64,000 nt of DNA from Dyella sp. ASV21 (GTDB lineage Bacteria; Pseudomonadota; Gammaproteobacteria; Xanthomonadales; Rhodanobacteraceae), in contig NZ_JAELTT010000003.1 in assembly GCF_016428975.1 (NCBI RefSeq), forward strand, positions 1-64,000, in the 5' to 3' direction. Each line of letters starts with the position of its first letter. Position 1 is the stretch's first letter. Of the stretch, positions 17,178 to 27,402 are shown piece after piece. The translations under genes were made by a program, and so were the position numbers. Under the pieces are notes generated by a model, which made no database searches, was not told where the DNA came from, and saw only the letters and a program-made list of their open reading frames with translations.

Positions 17178-18035
17178 ATGCTCGAACTCCCGCTCTGGGC
17201 CTGGGTACTGGCCGCCGGTGTGCTTGGCCTTTTGGTAGGCAGTTTTCTCAATGTGGTGATCCTGCGCCTGCCCGAACGCATGAAGGCCGCCTGGCGGCTG
17301 GATGCGCTCGACACCTTGGGCATGGAATCGGACAACCAGCCACTGCCACCCGGCATCGTGCGCGAACCGTCGCACTGCCCGCATTGCCGCCATCCGCTGG
17401 CGGCACACGACAACATCCCCTTGCTTGGCTGGTTGCTGCTGGGTGGCCGCTGCCGTTACTGCAAAGCGCCCATTTCCATCCAATATCCGCTGGTGGAACT
17501 GCTCGGCGGCCTGTTGAGCGCGGCCGTGGTATGGAAGCTTGGCCCGACCTGGCCCGCGCTCGCTGGCCTGGTCTTTACCTGGATGCTGATCGCACTGGCC
17601 GGTATCGACTTCCGTACACAGTACCTGCCGGACCAGCTCAACTACCCGCTGCTGTGGATGGGCCTGCTGCTTGCGCTACTCCCGATGTTTGTCACGCCTG
17701 CCGCCGCCATCGTTGGCGCGGCCATCGGTTACCTCAGCCTATGGAGCGTCTATTGGCTCTTCAAGCTGCTGACCGGCAAGGAAGGCATGGGCTATGGTGA
17801 CTTCAAGCTGCTGGCTGCGTTGGGTGCATGGATGGGGCCTGCCGCGCTGCTGCCGGTGATCCTGCTGTCCTCGCTGATCGGCGCACTGCTGGGTGGTGCG
17901 ATGATCATGCTGCGCAAGCACGAGCGCGATATTCCCATGCCGTTTGGTCCGTTCATCGCCGCCGCCGGCTGGGTCTGGTTCATGGCCGGCGATTGGCTGC
18001 TGCTGCACTACATGCAGCTCACCGGCATGCGATGA
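17178..18035 (+). CDS. pilD: Type IV prepilin peptidase / N-methyltransferase
   Basis: This 285-residue inner-membrane aspartyl protease cleaves prepilin and pseudopilin leaders and N-methylates the new N-terminus. The cytoplasmic N-terminal domain carries two CxxC pairs (HCPHCRHP and GRCRYCKAP). The catalytic aspartates are in GIDFRTQYLPD and MGYGDFKLLAALGAWMG. About seven or eight hydrophobic helices are present. The length is as for PilD/XcpA. The stop overlaps the coaE start as ATGA, giving the pilB-pilC-pilD-coaE order known in pseudomonads and xanthomonads. It may also serve type II secretion, whose GspN-like protein is encoded at 49799. Confidence 0.95.
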   Translation: MLELPLWAWVLAAGVLGLLVGSFLNVVILRLPERMKAAWRLDALDTLGMESDNQPLPPGIVREPSHCPHCRHPLAAHDNIPLLGWLLLGGRCRYCKAPISIQYPLVELLGGLLSAAVVWKLGPTWPALAGLVFTWMLIALAGIDFRTQYLPDQLNYPLLWMGLLLALLPMFVTPAAAIVGAAIGYLSLWSVYWLFKLLTGKEGMGYGDFKLLAALGAWMGPAALLPVILLSSLIGALLGGAMIMLRKHERDIPMPFGPFIAAAGWVWFMAGDWLLLHYMQLTGMR

Positions 18036-18655
18036 GCTGCTCTCCACGCAGCTATGTCGTGGCCCTCACTGGCGGGATTGCCGCCGGCAAGAGTGCCGTA
18101 TCGCGTCGCTTCGAAGCGCTGGGCATCCATGTCTACGATGCCGATGTCGCCGCACGCGATGTCATCGCGCCCGGCAGCGATGGATTGCGGGAGGTAGTGG
18201 CGCATTTCGGCAGCGACGTACTCGACGATCAAGGCGCCCTCGATCGTGCCGCCATGCGTAAACGCGTGTTCGGTAATGATCCGGAGCGACGCGCACTTGA
18301 GGCCATCATTCATCCACGGGTGCGCGCCTGGTTGCACGACCGCGCGTTAACGGACAGCGGGCCGTATTGCCTGCTCGCCATCCCCCTGCTGGCGGAAAAC
18401 CTGGCGCACTACGGCTGGGTGGATCGCATTCTGGTGGTGGATGCATCGGAAGCCGTGCAGCTTGACCGGCTCGTACGGCGGGACGGCATTGATGAAACGC
18501 TAGCGCGGCAGATGATTGCCCGCCAGGCCACGCGCACGGATCGACTGGCGCTGGCTCACGACATCATCGAGAACAGTGGCGATGAAACGCGACTGGACCA
18601 TGCCGTGTCGAGCTTGCATGCACGCTACCTCACGCTGGCTCAAGCCGCGCGCTGA
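18032..18655 (+). CDS. coaE: Dephospho-CoA kinase
   Basis: This 207-residue cytoplasmic enzyme phosphorylates dephospho-CoA at the 3'-ribose hydroxyl, the last step of coenzyme A synthesis. The P-loop is ALTGGIAAGKSAVSRRF (about residues 10-26). DADVAARDV follows, and HPRVRAWLHD, PLLAENLAHYGWVD and the lid-region arginines (RQATRTDRL) are typical. The frame is open upstream, but the ATG overlapping the pilD stop gives the normal length. It ends five bases before the convergent Nudix gene. Confidence 0.95.
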   Translation: MSCSPRSYVVALTGGIAAGKSAVSRRFEALGIHVYDADVAARDVIAPGSDGLREVVAHFGSDVLDDQGALDRAAMRKRVFGNDPERRALEAIIHPRVRAWLHDRALTDSGPYCLLAIPLLAENLAHYGWVDRILVVDASEAVQLDRLVRRDGIDETLARQMIARQATRTDRLALAHDIIENSGDETRLDHAVSSLHARYLTLAQAAR

Positions 18656-18660
18656 AGCGC

Positions 18661-19617
18661 TCACCAAAAGCCGCGGATACCTGCAACGCCCTGCCCGCCA
18701 GCCTGGCGCGCCGCTTCCTTGTCGGCCGGTGACATGCCGCCCAAGGCATACACGGGTAACGATGCCTGCGCCACCAGCGACTGAAAGCGCGGCCACCCCA
18801 GCGGCGTCGCCCCGGGATGGGTGGCCGTGGGCGCGACCGGCGACAACGTGGCGAAGTCCGCCAGTTGGTGCGCATGAGCCAACTCCGTCGCGTCATGGCA
18901 ACTGGCACCTACCCACTGGGTGAATGGCAACGGCCGTTCGCACAGCGGCATCAATTGCTGCGCCTTGAGCTGTACACCCACGCCCTCGCCAAGCTCGCGG
19001 GCTCCGTCCACATCGCCACTCAACAACAATTGGGCGCCGTACTTGCGCGCCATCGGCTGCAAGGCCGCCGCCAATTCACGCACACGTTCGGCGGGCCATA
19101 AAGGAAAGCGCAACAGGAGCAAACGTTCCCCTGCCACCATCGCCTGCATCAGTCGTTCGCGCCACGCAGCAAAGGATTCCGGAGGCACATCTGCCGGTGT
19201 GATCGAACAACATGGCGGCAACTGCAGCGCACGCAGGATCGGGCGATCGGCCGGTGCGAGCTGGGTCAGGTCCACCTGCACGGGCATGCACCATTGCAAC
19301 GCCTGCCCCTCCAGTGAGGCGGGCTGGCCCTGCCAATGGCGAACCATCCAGGCATCCAAGCGCAGATCGCGATCACCGTAGCGCCAGCGCACCTGGATCA
19401 GCGGATCGGCCACGCTGGCCTCGATGCCAAGCTCTTCGTGCAACTCACGCATGAGGCCGTCGAGAGGCGCTTCAGCGGCCTCCAGCTTGCCGCCCGGGAA
19501 CTCCCAAAGTCCGGCCAGATGCTTACCGGGAGGCCGCTGCGCCAGCAGCACGCGGCCCTGCTCGTCCACCAGCACGCCCGCCATGACATGCATGGCCTCA
19601 GTCAGCTTGGAAGACAA
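18661..19617 (-). CDS. Nudix hydrolase fused to a thiamine-phosphate-synthase-like domain
   Basis: This 318-residue two-domain protein has an N-terminal MutT-type Nudix domain (residues 1 to about 130). Its Nudix box starts GGKLEAAEAPLDGLMRE and continues LHEELGI, agreeing fully with GX5EX7REUXEEXGU. EFPGGKLEAAE and RQPPGK-like text resemble 8-oxo-dGTP diphosphatases. The C-terminal part (about residues 135-318) has a ThiE/TenI-like barrel pattern, with LLLSGDVDGARELGEGVGVQ, GASCHDATEL and PVYALGGMSPADKEAARQAG. Such fusions are known in many gammaproteobacteria. The role of the second domain is unsettled. It is the last gene of the lgt-thyA-folA run. Confidence 0.88.
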   Translation of the reverse strand: MSSKLTEAMHVMAGVLVDEQGRVLLAQRPPGKHLAGLWEFPGGKLEAAEAPLDGLMRELHEELGIEASVADPLIQVRWRYGDRDLRLDAWMVRHWQGQPASLEGQALQWCMPVQVDLTQLAPADRPILRALQLPPCCSITPADVPPESFAAWRERLMQAMVAGERLLLLRFPLWPAERVRELAAALQPMARKYGAQLLLSGDVDGARELGEGVGVQLKAQQLMPLCERPLPFTQWVGASCHDATELAHAHQLADFATLSPVAPTATHPGATPLGWPRFQSLVAQASLPVYALGGMSPADKEAARQAGGQGVAGIRGFW

Positions 19618-19631
19618 CGCGACCGCCCTGC

Positions 19632-20120
19632 TCAGTCGTTGCGAATGTACTCGACCATGTCGAAGTCGTAAGCATGCTCGGCGTCCTTCTTGTGATGAAC
19701 GCGCGAGACTTCGGTCCAGTCGCTGAAATGCACCCCGGGGAAGAACGTGTCGGCGCCATCCACGGCGGCGTTGACCCAGGTGAGGTACAGGCGCTTTGCC
19801 TGCGGCAGCGCCTCGGCATACACCTCACCGCCACCGATCACCATCAGGCCGGTACCACCCGCCCGTGCCAAGCCATCGGGCAACGAACGCACGGTCACCT
19901 GACCCGGGAACGGCGCCTCGTGCTTGCGGCTGAGTACCAGATTGGTCCGTTCGGGCAAGGCACGGCCCACGGCCACGGCGGTCTTGTAGCCCATCAGCAC
20001 GTACTTGCCGAGGGTGAGCTGCTTGAACCAGCGCAGGTCGTCGGGCAAGTGCCAGGGAAGCTGTCCCTTGCGACCGATGGCGAAGTTCTCGTCCAGCGCG
20101 GCAATCAGCGAAATAGCCAT
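19632..20120 (-). CDS. folA: Dihydrofolate reductase
   Basis: This 162-residue enzyme reduces dihydrofolate with NADPH, regenerating the tetrahydrofolate consumed by ThyA, encoded just upstream. The N-terminus MAISLIAALDENFAIGRKGQ and WHLPDDLRWFK (with the active-site acid at about residue 27) are characteristic. The NADPH-binding segments VLMGYKTAVAVGRALPERTN and VIGGGEVYAEALP follow. One departure is MGYKTAVAVGRALP, where most enzymes have MGRxTxxSIGRPLP. The length is standard. It lies 120 bases after thyA and 14 bases before the Nudix gene. Confidence 0.95.
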   Translation of the reverse strand: MAISLIAALDENFAIGRKGQLPWHLPDDLRWFKQLTLGKYVLMGYKTAVAVGRALPERTNLVLSRKHEAPFPGQVTVRSLPDGLARAGGTGLMVIGGGEVYAEALPQAKRLYLTWVNAAVDGADTFFPGVHFSDWTEVSRVHHKKDAEHAYDFDMVEYIRND

Positions 20121-20240
20121 GGGAATCCTTGGGTCATCGACAGTGTGGACAGCTCGCGCCGCTGGCCGCTGGCGCCGCGCGGGCCGATCTTAGCAGGATG
20201 CGACAGCGCATCCATGGGTAACAAGCCATCGCCCCAGCGG

Positions 20241-21035
20241 CTATACCGCCACCGGCGCCTTGATAGCCGGGTGCGGTGCGTAATCGGTGATCGCGATGTC
20301 CTCATAGCGGAAATCGAAGATCGAGTGCACGTCCGGATTCAGCACCAGCTTGGGCAGCGCACGCGGCTCGCGGCTGAGCTGTAGCCGCGCCTGCTCCAGG
20401 TGATTGCTGTACAAGTGCGCGTCGCCCAGGGTATGCACGAAATCGCCCACGCCCAGGCCGCATACCTGCGCGATCATATGGGTGAGCAGCGCGTAGCTGG
20501 CGATGTTGAACGGCACGCCCAGGAAAATATCGCCCGAACGCTGATACAGCTGGCAGCTGAGCTTGCCATCCGCCACGTAGAACTGGAACAGCGCGTGGCA
20601 GGGCATCAATGCCATTTTCGGCAGTTCGCCGACGTTCCACGCACTGACCACCAAACGGCGCGAATCAGGGTTGCGCTTGATCTCGTCCACCACCCAGCGA
20701 ATCTGGTCCACCGTGCCGCCATCAGCCGTAGGCCATGCACGCCACTGCTGGCCGTACACGGGACCCAGCTCGCCATTGGCGTCAGCCCACTCGTCCCAGA
20801 TGCTGACGCCGTGCTCCTTGAGATACGCGGTATTCGTATCGCCCTGCAGGAACCAGATCAGCTCGTGGATGATCGACTTCAGGTGCAGTTTCTTGGTGGT
20901 GACCAGCGGAAAGCCTTCCGCCAGATTGAAGCGCATCTGCCAGCCAAACACGCTGCGCGTGCCCGTGCCGGTGCGATCGGCCTTGACGGTGCCGTGGTCG
21001 AGTACGTGCTGCAGCAAATCCAGATAGGCGCGCAT
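20241..21035 (-). CDS. thyA: Thymidylate synthase
   Basis: This 264-residue enzyme methylates dUMP to dTMP using methylene-tetrahydrofolate. The catalytic cysteine is Cys146 in [10 protein letters not shown], the same number and total length as in the Escherichia coli enzyme. Other family motifs are [39 protein letters not shown] and the dUMP-binding HIYSNH-type segment, here [10 protein letters not shown]. It starts four bases after the lgt stop, so the two are cotranscribed, as in many gammaproteobacteria. Confidence 0.97.
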   Translation of the reverse strand: MRAYLDLLQHVLDHGTVKADRTGTGTRSVFGWQMRFNLAEGFPLVTTKKLHLKSIIHELIWFLQGDTNTAYLKEHGVSIWDEWADANGELGPVYGQQWRAWPTADGGTVDQIRWVVDEIKRNPDSRRLVVSAWNVGELPKMALMPCHALFQFYVADGKLSCQLYQRSGDIFLGVPFNIASYALLTHMIAQVCGLGVGDFVHTLGDAHLYSNHLEQARLQLSREPRALPKLVLNPDVHSIFDFRYEDIAITDYAPHPAIKAPVAV

Positions 21036-21039
21036 GGCA

Positions 21040-21870
21040 TCAATCCTTGGCCGGCAACGCGGCCGGATCGGGGCGCAGGGTGGGCGCCTTGCGCGAAAGG
21101 ATCAGTAGTACCACGCCAATCACCACCAGCGGCAGCGACTGGATCTGCCCCATGGTGAGCCAGCCCCAGGCCAGGTAGCCAAGCTGCGGGTCGGGCACAC
21201 GCACAAACTCCACGGCAAAGCGGAAGCAACCGTACATCAGCGCGAACAGGCCCGACACGAGGTAGCGTGGGCGCGGCTTGATGGAGACCAGGAACAACAC
21301 GGTGAACATCACCACGCCCTCCAGCAGCATTTCATACAGCTGCGAGGGATGACGCGGCAGGCGATCGGGGGCATTGGGAAAGATCATGGCCCAGGGCACG
21401 TCCGAGGGCTTGCCCCACAGCTCGCCGTTGATGAAATTGCCCAACCGGCCCAGGCCCAGGCCAATCGGCACCAGCGGTGCCACGAAGTCCACGGTATCGA
21501 AGAAATGCATGCCGTGCCGACGCGACCACCACCAGCCGGCGGTGAGCACGCCCAGCAAACCGCCGTGGAAGCTCATGCCGCCGTCCCATACGCGCAGCAG
21601 CGCCAACGGATCGGTCCATATCCAGTGGATATCCGCGTAGAACAGCATGTACCAGACGCGCCCGCCCACGATCACGCCCATCATCACGTAGAACGCCAGG
21701 TCGCCCAGGGCATCGTGCGACACCGGCAGCCGCCCGAGGCGACGGCGGTACTCGGCCACCAACCAGGCGCCCAGAAAGCCGCACAGGTACATCAGGCCAT
21801 ACCAGTGAATCTGTAGCGGCCCGAGATGGAAGGCGACGGGATCGAAAGCGACGATAAAAGGCTGCGTCAT
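21040..21870 (-). CDS. lgt: Prolipoprotein diacylglyceryl transferase
   Basis: This 276-residue inner-membrane enzyme attaches diacylglycerol from phosphatidylglycerol to the lipobox cysteine of prelipoproteins. The Lgt signature [13 protein letters not shown] lies near residue 142. The N-terminal [11 protein letters not shown] with its conserved His and Tyr is also present, and seven or so hydrophobic helices are visible. The ATG at 21870 ([14 protein letters not shown]) fits the family better than the upstream in-frame ATG at 21891. It is the first gene of the lgt-thyA-folA-Nudix run. Confidence 0.95.
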   Translation of the reverse strand: MTQPFIVAFDPVAFHLGPLQIHWYGLMYLCGFLGAWLVAEYRRRLGRLPVSHDALGDLAFYVMMGVIVGGRVWYMLFYADIHWIWTDPLALLRVWDGGMSFHGGLLGVLTAGWWWSRRHGMHFFDTVDFVAPLVPIGLGLGRLGNFINGELWGKPSDVPWAMIFPNAPDRLPRHPSQLYEMLLEGVVMFTVLFLVSIKPRPRYLVSGLFALMYGCFRFAVEFVRVPDPQLGYLAWGWLTMGQIQSLPLVVIGVVLLILSRKAPTLRPDPAALPAKD

Positions 21871-22121
21871 GGGACCAGGAGCGGGCGGCAAAAGCCAAGT
21901 TTAGCTGGCTTGCGCCCTGGCGCGGGCATCCCCTCCCCCGCGCCTTCCCGGCCATCGCCGCCGCCCGCTACACTCGGGACGCTGCACGGGCCCGTAAAGG
22001 GACGCGCGGCGGCCATGCGCGCCTAGAGGGGGGCGATGGATGGCCACATGCCAAAGGACTGGCCCGGCTCGCTCCGGACGGGCCGTTCTGCTTGGAGCCG
22101 GAGCGCTCAGGGGGAACATCG

Positions 22122-24095
22122 ATGCTTCACCGACTGGCACGGACCGCGCTGTCCGTCAGCTTGCTATTGCCTGCCGCCACCCTGGCGGCCGACCTCATCC
22201 CAACCGAAGACTTTGCGCGGCATGCGCCCATCTCGCATCCGCAGCTCTCGCCGGACGGCAAATACGTCGCCGTCCGCATGGACGACAACGAGGGCAACAT
22301 GCATGCCCTGATGATCTACGCGGTCACCGACATGCAAAAGCCGGTGTCCATGCTGCGCATGCCCAAGTACGACATGCCGCTGGGCATTACCTGGGTCAGC
22401 CCCACTCGCCTGGTGATCGCCAAGGGCCGCCAGCAAGGCTCGCTGGACAAACCGTCCTACTACGGCGAACTGCTGGCCACCGACTACGACGGCAAGCACC
22501 AGGATTACATCTTCGGCTTCGACGTGGCCGGCAGCCGCGCCGGCACGCGAGCCACCGACAAAGGCTGGGGCTACGTGGTGGGCACGCCGGAGCAAGCGAA
22601 CGGCCACTTCTACATGGCGGCCGAATCCTGGGACAGCCGCGGCAAGTACTCGCTCTATGACGTCGACGCGGTAAAGAACACGCGCCGCCTGATCGGCCAG
22701 ATCAGCGAGACCGGCATGAGCTTCATGATCGGCGCGGATGGACAGGCCCACTACGCCTACGGCAGCAACGAGGACGACGACTACGTCGTATATCACCGCG
22801 AGGACAACGGCTGGGCCAAGCTGCCTGCCACGCAAATCGGTGCCACCTTCGCCCCTATCACCTACACGCCGGACAAGCAGCGCATCTACGCCTACTACAA
22901 CGCAGGCAACGGTCCGTCGATGCTGGTGGAGCAGGATGAAAACGGTGGCAACCGCAAGGTGCTGGCCAAGAACAGCTTCGACAGCGTAGGCGACATCCAG
23001 TGGACGCCAGCGCCCAGCCAGCCGTTTGCGGTCGTGCCAGCCACCGGACTGCCCAAGCCCACTTATCTGGACGCCAACCTGCCCACCGCCAAGTTGCACA
23101 TGGCGATCTCGCAGAAGTTTCCCGGCAGCTACGTCAACTTCGTCAATTTCAGCGAGGACGGCAGCACCTTGATGTTCCAGGTGTCCAGCGACCGCGATCC
23201 GGGCACGTATTACCTGATCGACACGCACAACTACAAAGTGCACAAGCTCTTCAACGTGCACCCGTGGATGGACCCGGCCAAACTGTCCGAACGCCGCCCC
23301 CTGCACTTCACCGCCAGTGACGGCACCGAACTGGAAGCCATCCTCACCGTGCCGCGCGACCGCGGCGAAAACATGCTGCCGATGGTGCTGCTACCGCACG
23401 GCGGTCCTCACGGCGTGAGCGACGACTGGTTCTATGACCAGGATGCGCAATTTCTTGCTAGCCGCGGCTACCTCGTGCTGCAGGTGAATTACCGCGGATC
23501 GAGTGGCCGGGGCCGCGACTTCAAGGAGGCGGGCTACCTCAAATGGGGCACAGCCATCCAGCAGGACCTGATTGACGGCGTGAAATGGGCCATCAAGGAG
23601 CAGTACGCCGACCCGCAACGCATCTGCGTCTACGGAGCCAGCTTTGGCGGCTACTCAGCCATGATGACTACGGTTCGCGCACCCGGCCTGTTCAAGTGCG
23701 CAGTGGGTTACGCCGGCATCTACGACCTCGCCATGATGTACAAGAAAGGCGATATCAAGGAGGAAAAGTCCGGGCGCAGTTACTTGCGCAACGTGATTGG
23801 CAAGGACGATGCCGCCCTCGCCGCCAACTCGCCCACGCATCTGGCCGACCAGATCAGCGTGCCGGTGCTGCTAGTGCATGGCGAAGACGACCAGCGCGCA
23901 CCGTTCGCCCAGGCCAAGGCCATGCGCGCTGCCCTGGACGCCGCTCACAAACCCTATGAGTGGCTGAGCAAACCAGGCGAAGGCCACGGCTTCTATAGCG
24001 AAAAAAACACCGTCGAGTTTTACAACACGCTTGCCGGATTTCTCGATCGTTACATCGGCGCGGGAGCGCCCGTCTCACCGGCGGTTGCGCCGTGA
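22122..24095 (+). CDS. Secreted S9-family serine peptidase (prolyl oligopeptidase / acylaminoacyl type)
   Basis: This 657-residue protein has a clear signal peptide (MLHRLARTALSVSLLLPAAT, cleaved near LAA). A beta-propeller region spans about residues 25-400, and the alpha/beta-hydrolase domain lies at 400-650. The catalytic triad is Ser507 in YGASFGGYSAMM, Asp590 in HGEDDQRAP and His622 in GEGHGFYSE. It should cleave short peptides in the periplasm or outside the cell. The start is backed by an AGGGGG Shine-Dalgarno. It sits before a TonB-dependent receptor, a frequent pairing in xanthomonads, suggesting peptide scavenging. A strong terminator separates the two. Confidence 0.92.
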   Translation: MLHRLARTALSVSLLLPAATLAADLIPTEDFARHAPISHPQLSPDGKYVAVRMDDNEGNMHALMIYAVTDMQKPVSMLRMPKYDMPLGITWVSPTRLVIAKGRQQGSLDKPSYYGELLATDYDGKHQDYIFGFDVAGSRAGTRATDKGWGYVVGTPEQANGHFYMAAESWDSRGKYSLYDVDAVKNTRRLIGQISETGMSFMIGADGQAHYAYGSNEDDDYVVYHREDNGWAKLPATQIGATFAPITYTPDKQRIYAYYNAGNGPSMLVEQDENGGNRKVLAKNSFDSVGDIQWTPAPSQPFAVVPATGLPKPTYLDANLPTAKLHMAISQKFPGSYVNFVNFSEDGSTLMFQVSSDRDPGTYYLIDTHNYKVHKLFNVHPWMDPAKLSERRPLHFTASDGTELEAILTVPRDRGENMLPMVLLPHGGPHGVSDDWFYDQDAQFLASRGYLVLQVNYRGSSGRGRDFKEAGYLKWGTAIQQDLIDGVKWAIKEQYADPQRICVYGASFGGYSAMMTTVRAPGLFKCAVGYAGIYDLAMMYKKGDIKEEKSGRSYLRNVIGKDDAALAANSPTHLADQISVPVLLVHGEDDQRAPFAQAKAMRAALDAAHKPYEWLSKPGEGHGFYSEKNTVEFYNTLAGFLDRYIGAGAPVSPAVAP

Positions 24096-24104
24096 GAGTT
24101 CAAG

Positions 24105-24130
24105 GAGGGCGCTTCGGCGCCCTCTTTTTT
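24105..24130 (+). terminator. Rho-independent terminator after the S9 peptidase gene
   Basis: The perfect 8-base stem GAGGGCGC / GCGCCCTC is capped by a TTCG tetraloop and followed by six T residues, a textbook intrinsic terminator. The downstream receptor gene therefore needs its own promoter, in 24131-24353. Confidence 0.93.
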
Positions 24131-24353
24131 GCACTGCGCCAATAATCTCAGCGGTAAACGATATACGTGACAGCTAGGTTGCACCTTGCCGTCACTTTGT
24201 TTTAACTTCGGGATTACATCGCCTGTCCCCCAAGCCTGGCGATGCCGTGGCGCGTAGGCCCCTTCCCCAGGGCGTGACGTGCCTTCCCCAATACCCAGAG
24301 GCCCAGCCGCTAGCGCGCTGGCTGATGGCTATTTTTTGTTCGGAGTTCCAACA

Positions 24354-27293
24354 ATGAAGCAAAAGACACTGCTGGCTACTGCCATCGCCGCAGCGCTCGT
24401 GCTGCAGACGTGGTCGGTGGCCGCACAGGATGCTGCCCCCGCTCAGGCTGACCAGGGCGCGGCCAAGAGCCTCGAAACCGTTACCGTCACGGGCTCGCGC
24501 ATCCGCAGCGTAGACGTTGAAACCTCGCAGCCGATCTTTACCATGGATCGCGCCGCCATCCAGGCCACCGGCCTGACCAACGTCAACGACATCATCGCCC
24601 GCATGCCGTCGGCCGGTACTCCGGACATCACCCCCCAGGACACGCTGTCCTCGGGCGCCGATGTGGGTGGCCGTTACGTCAACATCCGCAATCTCGGTTC
24701 CAACCGCACCCTGGTGCTGGTCAATGGCCGTCGCTGGAGCACCAGCCTGTCGGGCCTGACCGACCTGTCGACCATTCCGGTGTCGATGATCGACCGCATT
24801 GACATCCTCAAGGATGGCGCCTCCTCGATCTATGGCTCCGACGCCATCGGCGGCGTGGTCAACATCATCACCAAGGAAAAGTTCGACGGCGCGGAAGCCA
24901 ACGTCTACTTCGGCCAGAACGGCAAGGGCGACGGCACCACCACGAACTACGACTTCACCTGGGGCCACAGCACCGAGAAGAACTCGCTGATCGTCGGCGC
25001 GTCGTACCAGAACACCGACCCGATGTGGAACAGCGAGCGTAGCGAAACCGACTACGCCAATGGTCCGCGCCATCCGGAAGACGGCTGGAGCGCGACCGCT
25101 CCCTACGGTCGCATCATCGACCCGCGCGCCGCTGGCACCGCAGGCGCCGGCTCGTACAACGCCAATGGCAAGTGGGTACCGAACCAGTACGTGATCAATC
25201 ACGGCTCGACCGGCACCAACGACCTCGCCAACTACCACCTGTACGACGGCACCAGCAACGCCGACAAGTACAACACGCAGAACGACATGACGTTCCGCGC
25301 CGGCTCCAAGCTGAAGAACCTGTTCCTGCAGGAACGCTACAAGCTCACCGACAACATCACGCTGCACGGCATGGCCAGCTACAGCACGCGCGATACGTCG
25401 AGCCAGCTGTCGGGCTACCCGTTCTCCAGCGGCGGCACCGGCGTGGTGCTCAGCGGTGCGAACGCCTATAACCCGTTCCCGGGTCAGGACGTCAACTTCT
25501 ACCGCCGCACGACCGAGCTGCCGCGCGTCACCTGGGGCAACTCCAAGCTGGCGCACATCGACATCGGTGCGGAAGGCTACTTCCAGTTCCTGGGCCATGA
25601 TTGGAGCTGGGACGCGAACTACACCTACTCGCAGAACAAGATCCGCCAGATCGGTTCGGGCAACCTGAACCTCGCCAACGCGCAGAACGCGCTTGGCCCG
25701 ACGGAAATGCTCAATGGCCAGCTGGTCTGCGCCAGCGCCACCGCGCGTGCCGCAGGTTGCGTGCCGTGGAACATCCTGGCTGGTCCGGGTGCCACGCCGC
25801 AGTCGGTGCTCAATTACATCAACTACATCGAGACCAACCGCCAGAAGAGCACGACCGACGACTGGACCGCCAACGTGTCCGGCGGCCTGTTCGATCTGCC
25901 GGCCGGTACGGTGAACCTGGCCGTGGGCGTCGAGCACCGTGGCGAAAAGGGCAGCTTCAACCCGGATGCGAACGTCGCCGCCGGCTTGACCACCGACCTG
26001 GCGGCTGCGCCGACCAGCGGTGCGTACAACACCAACGAAGCGTACGCCGAGCTGGACGTGCCGCTGTTGCGTGACCTGCCGGGCGCCCAGGAACTGGGTG
26101 TCAACATTGCCAGCCGCTACTCGCACTACAGCAACTTCGGCAGCACCACCAACAACAAGTACAGCTTCCGCTACCGTCCGTTCGCCGACCTGCTGTTCCG
26201 CGGCACGTTCGCGCACGGCTTCCGCGCGCCGACGATCGACAACCTGTACGCCGGCGATGCGCAGAGCTTCGAGACCTTCCTCGACCCGTGCGACTCGGTG
26301 TACGGCGCCGCCGCCACCAGCAGCACCGTGGCTGCCCGTTGCGCCAGCATCGGCCATGGTGTGCCGGCCGGTTACCAGCAGGTGAACAACACCTCGGGCA
26401 AGCCGATCACCAACAACAACGGCAGCCAGACCCCGGTGCCGTTTATCTCCGGCTCGAACGTGAACCTGAAGCCGGAGCAGTCGATCACCCGTACCCTGGG
26501 TCTGGTCTACAGCCCGCATCAGGTCGAAGGCCTGGACTTCACGATCGACTACTACAACGTCTACGTGAAGAACATCATCACTGCGGTTGACGCGCAGGAC
26601 ACGCTGAACTACTGCTACATCCAGAACGACCCGTCGTTCTGCGGCAACTTCCAGCGCGCCACGGTCGCCAACGCTGCCACCGGCGTAGCCGTGGGCACCG
26701 TCGACCAGCTGAACGAGAGCCTTTACAACCTCGGCACGCTGAAGACCGAAGGCTACGACGTCGGTATCCACTACCGTCTGCCGGACACCGCGATCGGCCG
26801 CTTCCGCATCGCTTCGGACAGCACCTACCTCAGCAAGTACGAGATGGTGAGCGGCCCGGGCGCCACCGCCAAGACCCCGGTCGGCTTCATGTCCGGCGAA
26901 AGCGGTATGTACCGTGTGCGTTCGAACCTGCAGGTGGATTGGGATTACCGTGAGTTCGGTGCAAGCTGGACGGTCCGTTACTACTCGGGCCTGAAGGACA
27001 TCTGCTACGACAACACCCCAGGTTCGGAAGTCGAGTGCAGCTCGCCGAACTACACCAACCCCTGGTGGGGCACCTATGGCATGAGCCAGAAGGGTTCGGT
27101 GGCGTTCAACGACGCACAGTTCCGCTACACGGCACCGTGGAAGGGCGTGTTCACCGTGGGCGTGAACAACATCTTCAACAAGAAGGGTCCGTTCTACTAC
27201 TCGGTGACCACCTCGGGTACCGGCAGCTCGCCGTACAACCCGTCGTTCGACATCGACCGTTACTTCTACGTGTCGTACAACCAGAAGTTCTAA
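24354..27293 (+). CDS. TonB-dependent outer-membrane receptor
   Basis: This 979-residue protein begins with a signal peptide ([20 protein letters not shown], ending near VAAQ). A TonB-box-like ETVTVTGSR follows, then the plug domain (about residues 50-170) with the typical [20 protein letters not shown]. The rest is a 22-strand barrel ending in the aromatic outer-membrane signature [18 protein letters not shown] and NLKPEQS are common barrel motifs. It would import a large substrate across the outer membrane using TonB energy. The neighbouring peptidase suggests peptides, but this is inference. An upstream ATG at 24279 is disfavoured because it would bury the signal peptide. Confidence 0.94.
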   Translation: MKQKTLLATAIAAALVLQTWSVAAQDAAPAQADQGAAKSLETVTVTGSRIRSVDVETSQPIFTMDRAAIQATGLTNVNDIIARMPSAGTPDITPQDTLSSGADVGGRYVNIRNLGSNRTLVLVNGRRWSTSLSGLTDLSTIPVSMIDRIDILKDGASSIYGSDAIGGVVNIITKEKFDGAEANVYFGQNGKGDGTTTNYDFTWGHSTEKNSLIVGASYQNTDPMWNSERSETDYANGPRHPEDGWSATAPYGRIIDPRAAGTAGAGSYNANGKWVPNQYVINHGSTGTNDLANYHLYDGTSNADKYNTQNDMTFRAGSKLKNLFLQERYKLTDNITLHGMASYSTRDTSSQLSGYPFSSGGTGVVLSGANAYNPFPGQDVNFYRRTTELPRVTWGNSKLAHIDIGAEGYFQFLGHDWSWDANYTYSQNKIRQIGSGNLNLANAQNALGPTEMLNGQLVCASATARAAGCVPWNILAGPGATPQSVLNYINYIETNRQKSTTDDWTANVSGGLFDLPAGTVNLAVGVEHRGEKGSFNPDANVAAGLTTDLAAAPTSGAYNTNEAYAELDVPLLRDLPGAQELGVNIASRYSHYSNFGSTTNNKYSFRYRPFADLLFRGTFAHGFRAPTIDNLYAGDAQSFETFLDPCDSVYGAAATSSTVAARCASIGHGVPAGYQQVNNTSGKPITNNNGSQTPVPFISGSNVNLKPEQSITRTLGLVYSPHQVEGLDFTIDYYNVYVKNIITAVDAQDTLNYCYIQNDPSFCGNFQRATVANAATGVAVGTVDQLNESLYNLGTLKTEGYDVGIHYRLPDTAIGRFRIASDSTYLSKYEMVSGPGATAKTPVGFMSGESGMYRVRSNLQVDWDYREFGASWTVRYYSGLKDICYDNTPGSEVECSSPNYTNPWWGTYGMSQKGSVAFNDAQFRYTAPWKGVFTVGVNNIFNKKGPFYYSVTTSGTGSSPYNPSFDIDRYFYVSYNQKF

Positions 27294-27321
27294 GCTCGCA
27301 AGAGTCGATGACTTCGGAAAA

Positions 27322-27348
27322 GGCGGGCCTCCGGGCCCGCCTTTTTTT
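27322..27348 (+). terminator. Rho-independent terminator after the receptor gene
   Basis: The perfect stem GGCGGGCC / GGCCCGCC has a four-base loop and is followed by seven T residues. It lies 29 bases past the receptor stop and also faces the 3' end of the convergent TPM-domain gene. Confidence 0.93.
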
Positions 27349-27402
27349 ATGCGCCATCTATCTCGAAGATAGCGAGGCGCCAGCCCGCAACGGTGCGGTT
27401 AA

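Noticed and set aside
24192-26771. An open frame of about 859 codons on the minus strand opposite the TonB-dependent receptor gene
   Set aside because: It mirrors the receptor codons and gives a Val/Arg/Gly-rich sequence without domains or a ribosome-binding site. The receptor on the other strand has signal peptide, plug and barrel signatures.
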